From NCBI GenBank assembly GCA_022560555.1, contig JADFSZ010000021.1, positions 1 through 14,437 on the forward strand: a stretch of 14,437 bases of DNA. Direction: 5' to 3'. The translations under genes and the position numbers were made by a program. Under the pieces are notes generated by a model. The model saw nothing but the letters and a program-made list of their open reading frames with translations, was not told the origin of the DNA and searched no databases. Position 1 is the first letter of the stretch; every line of letters begins with the position of its first letter. This stretch comes from PVC group bacterium. GTDB taxonomy: Bacteria; GCA-001730085; JADFSZ01. Shown here in pieces: positions 5,678 through 12,795 of this stretch.

Positions 5678-8652
5678 AAATCCGAATTCCGGCACGGATC
5701 AATCAAAAAACATTTATTTTGATACTCACCGGTCTTTTATGTTTTTCAGGGTGCTCGAAAAAAGCAAGCGGGTCCTTCAAAAGTCACATGGAAACAGGAA
5801 GAATTTATGCGAAAATTAAAAAATACAGTGAAGCGATTAGAGAGTACAAGTCAGCCCTTCTGCTCAGGCCCGAGTCCGCTGAAATCCTCTTTCTCATCGG
5901 CCAAGCGTTTCGAAACACCAACGACTTCACTGAAGCTCAAGAATATCTGGAAAAATGCTTAGAGTTAAGTCCCAGTCACTCCTTGGCCACACTTGAGCTG
6001 GGTTATTGCCACTTAGCCAAGGGGGAATCTGAAATGGCATCAGAAAGGGCTCTGCTGGTTATCCAAAACAATCCGGACAACGCGGATGCTTACATACTTT
6101 TAGGTCAAATCAACTTAAAACTTCAAAACAGCGGGGAGGCTACTAAATATTTCCAAAAGGCCGTGTCAATGTCCCCTCAACTCATCGATCCCCGACTCAG
6201 CCTGATTCGTTTGCATTCACTTGAACTTGATTACGACAAGGCTACTAAAGAAGCCTTGGCCATCATCAATGATATCGACAAGGAAAATCTCCAAGCCCGA
6301 TTTCTTCTCGCGGACATTTATGCCCTTCAGGAAAATTTTGAAGAGGCCTATAAAGTGGTTAATAAAATCCTGGAATTAGCGCCGGATAACCTTATGGCTC
6401 ATTTCAGCAAAGCCAACATGGCTTTCTTTCAAAAAAAATATGATACAGCTTTAGAAATTTCCGAAGAAATTCTCAGGAAAAATAGAAATTACATCCCCGC
6501 ATCCTACCTTAAAGGGAATATTTATTTTGAAAAGCAAGAATTTGATGAGGCTATCGTTATTTACCAACGTATCATTTCATCGAAACCTGATTGGTCAGAG
6601 GCGCATTTGCGTCTCGCTATCGCGTTGGCTAACACGGGGCAGATGCAGCAGGCTATTCGTGAATTCCGTCAAACATTAAACACAAATCCACAAAATATCC
6701 AAGCAGGATACTTTCTCACAAAGATATATCTTCAAAACAGCTGGCATGACGAGGCAGTAAGTTTAACAAAGGACTTGCTCGAATATTATCCGGACAATAC
6801 CAAACTTCTACGAACTCTCGCCATGACTTATATTGCCATGGGCCGTATTGATCAAGCTCAAGCCGTTTTTAAAGACATCATAGAGATTGATCCGGATTTT
6901 TCCAAAGGCTTTCTTAATCTTGCCGTTCTCGAACTTACGCAGAAAAATTCCGCAAGCGCTATTGACAACGCCAAAAAAGCAATTGATCGGGACCAAAATA
7001 ATCTCGGAGCCTATAATGTCTTGGGACTTGCCTATCTGCAGTCCGGGGATTCTCAACTTGCCATTGAAACTTTTAAAATCGCAAAGAATATCGACCCGGA
7101 TTTTATTCCTGCTTATATAAATTTAGCGCGCATCTACATCGCTCTGCGCGATTATAATTCAGCCAATGCCGAATACAAAGATGTCCTCAATCAAAATCCG
7201 AATGCCATCGAGGCTCTTTTCGGACTCGCCCTTATGAGCGAAAAGAATAGGGAATTTGATACAGCCATCAAAACCTACAACCAAATTCTTAAGATCAATC
7301 CGGACGCAGCTAACGCTCATTTCAAGCTTGCCACCCTTCACCATGAACGGAAACATCTCTCAGAAGCCCAAAGGCACCTTAAAGAGGTCACGAGAATAAT
7401 CCCGACAAACAATTATGCGCGCATGCTGCTTTCAAGCATTTACCTAAAGGAAAATCAGATTCCTCTCATGAAAGAACAGCTGGAGAGCATCATTCAAAAC
7501 GATCCAAATAATCAGACCGCTTTCATTCAATTGGGGCTCGCACATCTTTATCAGGGAAATATTGAGAACGCCGTTCAAGCTTTTCTTACAGCGGGACAAA
7601 ACCTTGGTAATCCCTACCAGGGACAAATTGACCAAGCCCTTGCCTGGCTTTCTTACATGCAAAATGATCTGGAAGCATCTCTTGATTTTAGTGAAAAAGC
7701 CATCCGTCGCCTCACTGACAAAGTTTATCCGGCCATCGTTAAAGCCAATATCCTTATGCTCAATGATCAGACGGACGAAGCCGTTAGTGAAATTTCTAAA
7801 AGCACAAGTATTTTACCCATGGATAAGGACTATTACTTGAAGTTTGCCGATCATTTAAAAGATCTCCCTCAAAATCAATCAAAAATTTTGGTGGCGACCA
7901 ACAATGCCATTACTTTTGCTTCATTTCAATGGTATGACCTCGCAACATCCAAATATCGGGAAGCTCTTGCTCTTGCGCCGGAACAACCTTTCCTTAAAAA
8001 AATGCTCGCGACAATCCTTGCCCTCACCGACAAAACAGATGAAGCTCTCAGTCTTTACAAGGATCTGTTATCCAGCGGTGAAACACCCCAGCTCCACCAA
8101 AATATCGGCAATATTTATATGACCCACGCGCTTCCGGCTAAAGCTATTCTTCATTTTAAAAAGGCCATCGAGCTCGCGCCGGACAACGCATCCGCGTGGA
8201 TGCAACTTGGCATGGTGTATGAGACTCAAAATGACCCGAAAAATGCGCTAGCTAGCTATGAGGAAGTCATTGAACTCGCCCCTAAAAATTCGGCCGCCCT
8301 CAATAATGCGGCTTGGCTTCTCGCGACAGACAATATTGATCTCGATAAAGCTTTGGAGCACGCGCTCGCGGCAGAAAGCTTCTCAAAAACGGAAGGAAGT
8401 ATTAAAGACACCCTTGGATGGGTTTATTATCTTAAAGGGGAAATGAGACGGGCCGAAAACAAAATGATCGAAGCTATTGAGCTTATGCCTGACCATCCTT
8501 CTCTTCATTACCACTTAGGAGCCATCCTTCATCATAAAGGCGATCTCAAAACCGCACGTCAAGAGTTAAATACCGCTTTGGGGATGGGGACCGATTTTGC
8601 CGACTACGATAAAGCCCTCGAGTTGATCAAGAGGATTGATCAGGCTCTCTGA
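5674..8652 (+). CDS. prsT: Very long TPR-repeat lipoprotein, PrsT-like
   Basis: This 992-residue protein begins with a basic segment, a hydrophobic stretch and a lipobox FSGC (acylated Cys27), so it should be a lipoprotein exported by Sec. The rest, from about residue 35 to the end, is almost wholly tetratricopeptide repeats, on the order of two dozen units with the usual A-Y/F-A-P spacing (for example the repeats ending in LDPD/INPD-type turns). TPR superhelices bind partner proteins. PEP-CTERM/exosortase loci commonly carry a long TPR lipoprotein (PrsT) next to the PrsK-PrsR pair, and gene order and size here agree. It overlaps the regulator gene by 4 nt and has AGGGGG 4 nt before its ATG, so the two are probably translationally coupled. 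A likely role is assembly or export of polysaccharide or sorted surface proteins; this is inference from the family. Confidence 0.9.
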   Translation: MKIRIPARINQKTFILILTGLLCFSGCSKKASGSFKSHMETGRIYAKIKKYSEAIREYKSALLLRPESAEILFLIGQAFRNTNDFTEAQEYLEKCLELSPSHSLATLELGYCHLAKGESEMASERALLVIQNNPDNADAYILLGQINLKLQNSGEATKYFQKAVSMSPQLIDPRLSLIRLHSLELDYDKATKEALAIINDIDKENLQARFLLADIYALQENFEEAYKVVNKILELAPDNLMAHFSKANMAFFQKKYDTALEISEEILRKNRNYIPASYLKGNIYFEKQEFDEAIVIYQRIISSKPDWSEAHLRLAIALANTGQMQQAIREFRQTLNTNPQNIQAGYFLTKIYLQNSWHDEAVSLTKDLLEYYPDNTKLLRTLAMTYIAMGRIDQAQAVFKDIIEIDPDFSKGFLNLAVLELTQKNSASAIDNAKKAIDRDQNNLGAYNVLGLAYLQSGDSQLAIETFKIAKNIDPDFIPAYINLARIYIALRDYNSANAEYKDVLNQNPNAIEALFGLALMSEKNREFDTAIKTYNQILKINPDAANAHFKLATLHHERKHLSEAQRHLKEVTRIIPTNNYARMLLSSIYLKENQIPLMKEQLESIIQNDPNNQTAFIQLGLAHLYQGNIENAVQAFLTAGQNLGNPYQGQIDQALAWLSYMQNDLEASLDFSEKAIRRLTDKVYPAIVKANILMLNDQTDEAVSEISKSTSILPMDKDYYLKFADHLKDLPQNQSKILVATNNAITFASFQWYDLATSKYREALALAPEQPFLKKMLATILALTDKTDEALSLYKDLLSSGETPQLHQNIGNIYMTHALPAKAILHFKKAIELAPDNASAWMQLGMVYETQNDPKNALASYEEVIELAPKNSAALNNAAWLLATDNIDLDKALEHALAAESFSKTEGSIKDTLGWVYYLKGEMRRAENKMIEAIELMPDHPSLHYHLGAILHHKGDLKTARQELNTALGMGTDFADYDKALELIKRIDQAL

Positions 8653-8661
8653 TCTTCTTTT
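8638..8661 (+). terminator. Weak terminator-like hairpin at the convergent junction
   Basis: GATCAG (8638-8643) and CTGATC (8649-8654) form a 6-bp stem with a 5-nt loop, followed by TTCTTTT. The hairpin overlaps the stop codon of the TPR gene and ends at the stop of the convergent PilZ gene. The stem is short and only half GC, so it would be a modest terminator. Confidence 0.4.
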
Positions 8662-8977
8662 AATCCTGATTGACAAGCTCTTCGATTTGATTTCGATGAG
8701 AATACTGCATGCCCTGAAACTGAATCCCGATTTTATACTGTTCGCCATATGGCATACTCGCGACCCAGGCTACACAAGTCATAAGCTTTACAGGATATTC
8801 AGAAAAATCAAAGGCAATGGTCATCGGAATTTTTAAGGATTTTGCCAAAAAATGATTGGCAATAAAACAGAGTCCGCCCACACTAAGGTCTTGGGTAAGC
8901 ACACCATGGACGACACTATCCAATTGATATTTGACGGGAATTTTGACGGGTTTTCTTAGGGCTTGACGTCTTTCCAT
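8660..8977 (-). CDS. Single-domain PilZ protein (likely cyclic-di-GMP binding)
   Basis: The 105-residue protein is one PilZ domain. It keeps both ligand motifs: RxxxR at R4-R8 near the N-terminus and DxSxxG at D30, S32 and G35 (DLSVGG). Cyclic-di-GMP binding is therefore expected. Single-domain PilZ proteins act as adaptors that alter exopolysaccharide synthases, motility or pilus machinery; the target here is not visible. The start at 8977 has GAGGT 8 nt upstream. It lies 79 nt downstream of the sugar transferase, so readthrough from that gene is possible, but it also has its own sigma-70-like promoter. Its stop is 7 nt from the stop of the convergent TPR gene. Confidence 0.9.
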   Translation of the reverse strand: MERRQALRKPVKIPVKYQLDSVVHGVLTQDLSVGGLCFIANHFLAKSLKIPMTIAFDFSEYPVKLMTCVAWVASMPYGEQYKIGIQFQGMQYSHRNQIEELVNQD

Positions 8978-9000
8978 AAGGGCTTACCTCATTCGCGTAT

Positions 9001-9029
9001 ATCATAACACAATCCACAAAGAGAGTAAA
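9001..9029 (-). promoter_or_regulatory. Sigma-70-type promoter of the small PilZ gene
   Basis: On the minus strand TTTACT (9024-9029) and TATGAT (9001-9006) are 17 nt apart, and TGT precedes the -10, forming an extended -10. Transcription would start near 8994, about 17 nt before the ATG. This PilZ gene can therefore be expressed without the sigma-54 system. Confidence 0.6.
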
Positions 9030-9056
9030 TAACAGCAGAGAGACAAGCGCTTTGAT

Positions 9057-9791
9057 TTACACTCTCTGTGATGCAATTTTATTGTTTTTTCTTGAAAAAA
9101 CTTTTAATTTTCTCATTTTTTTATTCTTGCTAAACAGTCGATCTCCAAGAATCATTTTTAAACATGTTCTAATAGCAATCAAAAAATCCGTAAACCAACC
9201 GGCGCGCTTGATATAGGCCAGATCATACGTTAATTTATTCCTCGCGTCATCAAGAGTCTCATCGGCCTTTTGAAGCACCTGTGCCAGCCCCGTGATCCCG
9301 GGTTTAATCTGCATACGCTTCTGATAATCAGGCAAATCACGGGTTAATTTATTCACAAAGAACGGCCGCTCAGGCCGGGGTCCGATAATGCTCATGTCCC
9401 CAATGAGCACATTGTATAGCTGAGGCAATTCATCCAAATGAGATTTTCTGAGAAATTGGCCGAACTTTGTTATCCTAGGATCCTCCCCTACCGATGCCCA
9501 CACGGGGCCAGTTTTTTCTTCAGCGTCTAGGCGCATGCTCCTGAGCTTGTAAATGTGAAAGATCTCGCCATCCAATCCAACACGCTCCTGAGAATAAAAG
9601 GCGGCCCCGGGGCTTGTCTTTCTCACAATGAAAGCCAGAAGAAACGTCATCGGAACCGTTAACGGGAGCGTCAGAACAACAACCGCAATATCAACCGCCC
9701 GCTTGACATTCGCAAATTGCACCCGGACGTATCGAATGAGGATTCCGCCCAATCCGCTTGAAATTAATATAATGCTGCTTGGTTCCGGCAT
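9057..9791 (-). CDS. Polyprenyl-phosphate sugar-1-phosphate transferase with N-terminal PEP-CTERM-like segment
   Basis: This 244-residue bacterial sugar transferase would move a sugar phosphate from a nucleotide-sugar to undecaprenyl phosphate, the first step of exopolysaccharide or glycan synthesis. Family marks are KRAVDIA before the membrane helix (about 33-55), SPG-FYSQERVG, YKLRSM, the catalytic pair D120-E121 in HLDELPQ, GPRPERP (137-143) and KPGITGLAQV. The usual SPGP is SPGA. Before the domain, residues 1-23 read PEP-SS, a hydrophobic Gly-containing stretch, then R and YVR, closely matching a PEP-CTERM sorting signal normally found at C-termini. The ATG at 9791 is the only usable start: the upstream frame closes at TAA codons 9834-9839 with no other start codon, and AAGGGA lies 6 nt away. 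It follows a PilZ gene in the same transcription unit behind a sigma-54 promoter. Confidence 0.92.
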   Translation of the reverse strand: MPEPSSIILISSGLGGILIRYVRVQFANVKRAVDIAVVVLTLPLTVPMTFLLAFIVRKTSPGAAFYSQERVGLDGEIFHIYKLRSMRLDAEEKTGPVWASVGEDPRITKFGQFLRKSHLDELPQLYNVLIGDMSIIGPRPERPFFVNKLTRDLPDYQKRMQIKPGITGLAQVLQKADETLDDARNKLTYDLAYIKRAGWFTDFLIAIRTCLKMILGDRLFSKNKKMRKLKVFSRKNNKIASQRV

Positions 9792-9799
9792 GATCTTTC

Positions 9800-9929
9800 C
9801 CTTAAAATGGATTTTTTCCTTAAAACAGCTTTGTTATTAAAATGCTTTTTTATTGATTGAAATATTTTTCATTAAAAATAATTTGTCCTTAAAAAAGCTT
9901 TTTCATTAAAACAATTTATCCTTAAAAAA
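9800..9929 (-). repeat. Degenerate AT-rich repeats with chained mini-ORFs in the PilZ-sugar transferase gap
   Basis: Two 31-32-nt units (9865-9896 and 9899-9929) are nearly identical. On the minus strand the motif TTTTAAGG occurs four times before the sugar transferase ATG (9927-9920, 9894-9887, 9825-9817, 9807-9800). Each unit runs Shine-Dalgarno-like AAGGA, 12-13 nt, then ATGAAAAA and a stop whose TAA can overlap the next AAGGA. This yields tiny ORFs MKKLF (9889-9906) and MKNISINKKAF (9837-9872). The first copy overlaps the stop codon of the upstream PilZ gene. They could be leader peptides or simply slipped repeats. Confidence 0.6.
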
Positions 9930-10314
9930 GAATTCTTAAATCTTCATCAAAACTCACGGCTATGCCCACTTTACGGGTCATGACATCGTTTTCTTGATCC
10001 TCCTCAACAACATCAGTAACTCTTACCACTTTGGCAACAGCTTCTAATTTTGGACTCTTGAAAACGTTATTCAGCCCAAACGAGTTCAGGCTCTCCGGAG
10101 TATCAAAAACGATCTTCAGCTTCATGTCCGGTTTGATTCGGGTATCTGAAATGGATTCAAAATACGCCCCGCCTGTGCTTACATTACGCGTTTTGGCAAA
10201 ATTGATAGAGCAATCACGCGTATCCTCTTCGAGAATTTCAAATGCAATCGGCAGATTCAAATCAAGCCTTCGGTATTTACGACGATCCTTTTCACTGGGT
10301 TTAGAATCAATCAT
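9922..10314 (-). CDS. PilZ-domain protein (likely cyclic-di-GMP binding)
   Basis: The 130-residue protein is a PilZ domain with a basic entry motif RRKYRR (11-16, satisfying RxxxR) and NxSxxG at N44, S46 and G49 (NVSTGG), followed by beta-rich sequence to the end. A charged loop around 105-115 (EEDQEND) is not part of the core motif. AAAGGA lies 9 nt before the ATG. It is the first gene behind the sigma-54 promoter at 10409-10425. It is followed after 130 nt by the sugar transferase, so the pair probably links cyclic-di-GMP level to polysaccharide initiation. It is not close in sequence to the other PilZ gene (8660-8977) beyond the ligand motifs, so recent duplication is unlikely. Confidence 0.9.
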   Translation of the reverse strand: MIDSKPSEKDRRKYRRLDLNLPIAFEILEEDTRDCSINFAKTRNVSTGGAYFESISDTRIKPDMKLKIVFDTPESLNSFGLNNVFKSPKLEAVAKVVRVTDVVEEDQENDVMTRKVGIAVSFDEDLRILF

Positions 10315-10408
10315 TCCCCATGTTCCTTTCCGATTCCCCTTCTGACACCCCCTACTACTTTTTCAGTCTATACTCATATGCTTTGCTTCTAATATTAGCT
10401 CATTCTAG

Positions 10409-10425
10409 TGCAATGATTATGCCAA
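10409..10425 (-). promoter_or_regulatory. Sigma-54 promoter of the PilZ-sugar transferase unit
   Basis: Minus-strand TTGGCATAATCATTGCA matches TTGGCAYR-N4-TTGCW at every fixed position, with GG and GC 12 nt apart. The predicted start is near 10398, giving a leader of about 84 nt before the PilZ gene. This is the third such promoter in the window. Confidence 0.88.
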
Positions 10426-10480
10426 CTCTGTATGGTGCTCTGATCAAGTTGAATTATCTATAATCTTTTATTTATAAGTA

Positions 10481-10513
10481 CTTTACAATATGCTAAAAAT
10501 TGTCGTAAAATCA
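10481..10513. promoter_or_regulatory. Candidate enhancer element, copy 2 (upstream of PilZ-sugar transferase unit)
   Basis: This is the second copy of the 33-bp element at 428-460, with ACAAT-N9-ATTGT at 10485-10503. It is centred about 84 bp upstream of the -12 GC of the sigma-54 promoter. The 356-nt gap 10315-10670 also holds that promoter and an inverted repeat GTTCA-N6-TGAAC (10532-10547); no gene is seen in it. Confidence 0.55.
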
Positions 10514-10670
10514 GATATACACTCTGAGTATGTTCACTTTAATGAACGTAGTGACTCCAAATATGGGTACAAATCATAGACATGACACTGCTTATATGTA
10601 AAATAGACCTCGTTTGATTTATTTAACATTTGTTGGCAGGGGCCTCCAAACTATAAGAAATACAAGCCTC

Positions 10671-11534
10671 TTAGGAAGTGTTTTTTGTCGCCATTAATGG
10701 GCGTAGCCACTTAATCCCTAAAAGGGATTCAAAGAAAAATAACAGAAGATACGCCACCCCAAAAATAAGGAGTCCCGAAAAGTCATGAAAAAAACCTGTC
10801 GCGGCCTCGACCCCCCAACGATTGGCAATGAGACAAAGAAGAACAATCCGTGCGACATTGGCAATAATGGCCGTAGGAAAGGACACAAAAAATATCAGGA
10901 TTTTTTTTAGTCCTGTCCCACGCGCTAAATAAGCAACAATGGCCCCTAAAGCTAGAAGGGAGATAAGAGACCGTAATCCGCTACACACGTTACCAACGGT
11001 TATCGAGGCATTCATAAAATGAATATGACTCCCATCCTGAACGCAGTAAACCCCCAATGTTCTTACCATACTTACGGCACAATCTGCCGCGAACATTTTG
11101 AGTTCCAGATTAAGCTTCGCAATAACATCAAGCGGCATGGGGATCATAAAAAACAGAAAAAGAACCGGGAAGAGAAGCTTCTTAACGACTCGCGGGGAAT
11201 AAAAAAACAATAAAGCTCCAAAAATCAGCAAGAGAAATGCCAAGGCCTGGGTAAAATAAATTCTCCACACGGCACTCATAATCTGGAGCACAAAAGCACT
11301 GCCCATAAATATCCAAGCCCAAAATGCGGGATTTTCTGTACTTATTTCTCGCAGCAAATGCTTTTTTTTCCAGACGATAAATCCGGAAACAAACGGAATA
11401 AGAAACCCATGAGAATAGTAGGAATCCGGAGCCGTCCAACGATCGACCATCCAGGAAAACGTCGGCAAAAAAATAACCGCGATAAGTGCCGAAAACCACA
11501 GCCCCGTTAAGATGCTTGTTCTTGAGAAAGTCAT
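10671..11534 (-). CDS. Stand-alone exosortase family transpeptidase
   Basis: The 287-residue integral membrane protein has about eight hydrophobic segments and the exosortase/archaeosortase catalytic triad: Cys184 in NVCSGLRS, Arg229 in ANVARI and His250 in FFHDFSG. The N-terminal YYSHGFLIP motif is also typical of the family. Exosortases recognise a C-terminal tripartite signal (PEP-like motif, hydrophobic helix, basic tail) on exported proteins, and cleave or transfer them to the envelope, usually with exopolysaccharide genes nearby. The fused EpsI domain found in many EpsH/XrtA proteins is absent. No conventional C-terminal substrate is encoded in the window. The ATG lies 1 nt after the hflX stop, so translation is probably coupled to hflX. 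The exact exosortase subclass is not assigned. Confidence 0.93.
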   Translation of the reverse strand: MTFSRTSILTGLWFSALIAVIFLPTFSWMVDRWTAPDSYYSHGFLIPFVSGFIVWKKKHLLREISTENPAFWAWIFMGSAFVLQIMSAVWRIYFTQALAFLLLIFGALLFFYSPRVVKKLLFPVLFLFFMIPMPLDVIAKLNLELKMFAADCAVSMVRTLGVYCVQDGSHIHFMNASITVGNVCSGLRSLISLLALGAIVAYLARGTGLKKILIFFVSFPTAIIANVARIVLLCLIANRWGVEAATGFFHDFSGLLIFGVAYLLLFFFESLLGIKWLRPLMATKNTS

Positions 11535-11535
11535 T

Positions 11536-12768
11536 TTAATTCCGATTATGGTAAAAGTGATTCAGTACGTTTTGAGATATGAAAGAGGATACGCGAACCC
11601 CTTCAGGCACATATTGAATTTTCAATATTCTACCATGCTTCTTAAAATAATCCAACCATTGCCCCTCATGAAACCCTAAGGTCACATCCACACGTGAAAA
11701 ACACTTCTCTGCTTCATTTATAAAGGCATTTGTCAGCTTTTTTAATCCAATTTTTTTAGTCGCGGATACAAAATAGGCATCGTTATAAACACCCTTGAGC
11801 TCACCGATTCGAAACCGCTCTTTAACAGCATCAATTTTATTAAAAACCGTTAAATACGGTTTATCGTGAGCTCCCAGTTCTTTTAGAACTGATTTAATTG
11901 TGTCGTATTGATTTTGAGGATTTCTTTCGTTAGCGCCAAGAACATAAACAAGCAAATCAGCATGATTAATTTCCGTTAATGTCGCGGTAAAAGAAGCCAC
12001 CAGATTATGGGGCAATTTATTGATAAATCCTACCGTATCGGTAATGACAATAGGAACGCCATTTTTAAATTTAATTTTACGCGAAACCGTATCAAGGGTG
12101 GCAAATAGTTTATCATCTACCAAAACATTAGCCCCTGTCAGATGATTCAGCAAAGTTGACTTACCCACATTTGTGTATCCAATGAGTACGATTTTAAAAC
12201 AATTTTCACGGGCCTGAACCTCTTGATCTGCCCGACGAGAAATAATTTTCAGTTTTTTTTCAAGACGGTTGATACGATCACTCAATCGACGCCGGTCGAT
12301 TTCAAGTTGTGTTTCCCCCAATCCTCCGCGCCCGCCTATGCCGCCGTGAATGCGTGAAAAATGCGTCCACATTTTTCTGAGTCGGGGCATTAAATATCGC
12401 AATTGAGCTATTTCAATTTGCAGTTTTGCCTGACTCGTTTTGGCATGCAAGGCAAAGATTTGTAAAATCAGTTCCGTTCGATCAACAACTACACATTTCA
12501 AACTCTTTTCAAGATTTTTATACTGGGCAGGAGTTAATTCATTGTCAAATACCACCGTATCCATCCTTCCGGCGAGGACACGTTCTTTTACTCTCTCTAA
12601 GCGTCCCGATGATAGCAGCGAATGCGCGCATATTCCCCTGAACTTAAATTCGACGGTCTCAACGGCTCTCATCCCTAATGTGTCCACCAAGCCTTTCAAT
12701 TCAGCCAGAGATTCTTTCTCAAAACCAACAATCAGGGCCTTCCATTTCTTATCCTGCTTTAATTTCAT
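11536..12768 (-). CDS. hflX: HflX ribosome-associated GTPase
   Basis: The 410-residue protein has the HflX N-terminal domain (about 10-110, including the FDNELTPAQ motif and DRTELILQIFALHAKT). A helical linker with the Gly-rich GGIGGRGGLGETQLE (142-156) follows, then a GTPase domain: G1 GYTNVGKS (197-204), G2 Thr in FATLDT, G3 DTVG (244-247), G4 NKID (310-313) and G5 SAT (335-337). HflX binds the 50S subunit and splits stalled or hibernating ribosomes under stress. Length and motifs are normal for the family. It lies 27 nt downstream of the coiled-coil/TPR gene and 1 nt upstream of the exosortase, an unusual placement for a housekeeping GTPase. No strong ribosome site precedes the ATG; only a weak AAG is seen. 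Confidence 0.96.
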   Translation of the reverse strand: MKLKQDKKWKALIVGFEKESLAELKGLVDTLGMRAVETVEFKFRGICAHSLLSSGRLERVKERVLAGRMDTVVFDNELTPAQYKNLEKSLKCVVVDRTELILQIFALHAKTSQAKLQIEIAQLRYLMPRLRKMWTHFSRIHGGIGGRGGLGETQLEIDRRRLSDRINRLEKKLKIISRRADQEVQARENCFKIVLIGYTNVGKSTLLNHLTGANVLVDDKLFATLDTVSRKIKFKNGVPIVITDTVGFINKLPHNLVASFTATLTEINHADLLVYVLGANERNPQNQYDTIKSVLKELGAHDKPYLTVFNKIDAVKERFRIGELKGVYNDAYFVSATKKIGLKKLTNAFINEAEKCFSRVDVTLGFHEGQWLDYFKKHGRILKIQYVPEGVRVSSFISQNVLNHFYHNRN

Positions 12769-12795
12769 ATGTTTACTTGAAAGGGATTGATCAGA

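Noticed and set aside
8842-8862. TTGCCAA-N7-TTGGCAA inverted repeat inside the small PilZ gene
   Set aside because: Neither arm has a GC at the -12 distance, so it is not a sigma-54 site, and it lies within conserved coding sequence; probably chance.
9036-9068. CAGAGAG-N19-CTCTCTG inverted repeat after the sugar transferase
   Set aside because: The loop is long and no T-run follows, so it is not a credible terminator.
10633-10650. Imperfect GC-rich hairpin downstream of the exosortase
   Set aside because: The stem has a bulge, the loop is very small and no T-run follows on the minus strand; not called as a terminator.
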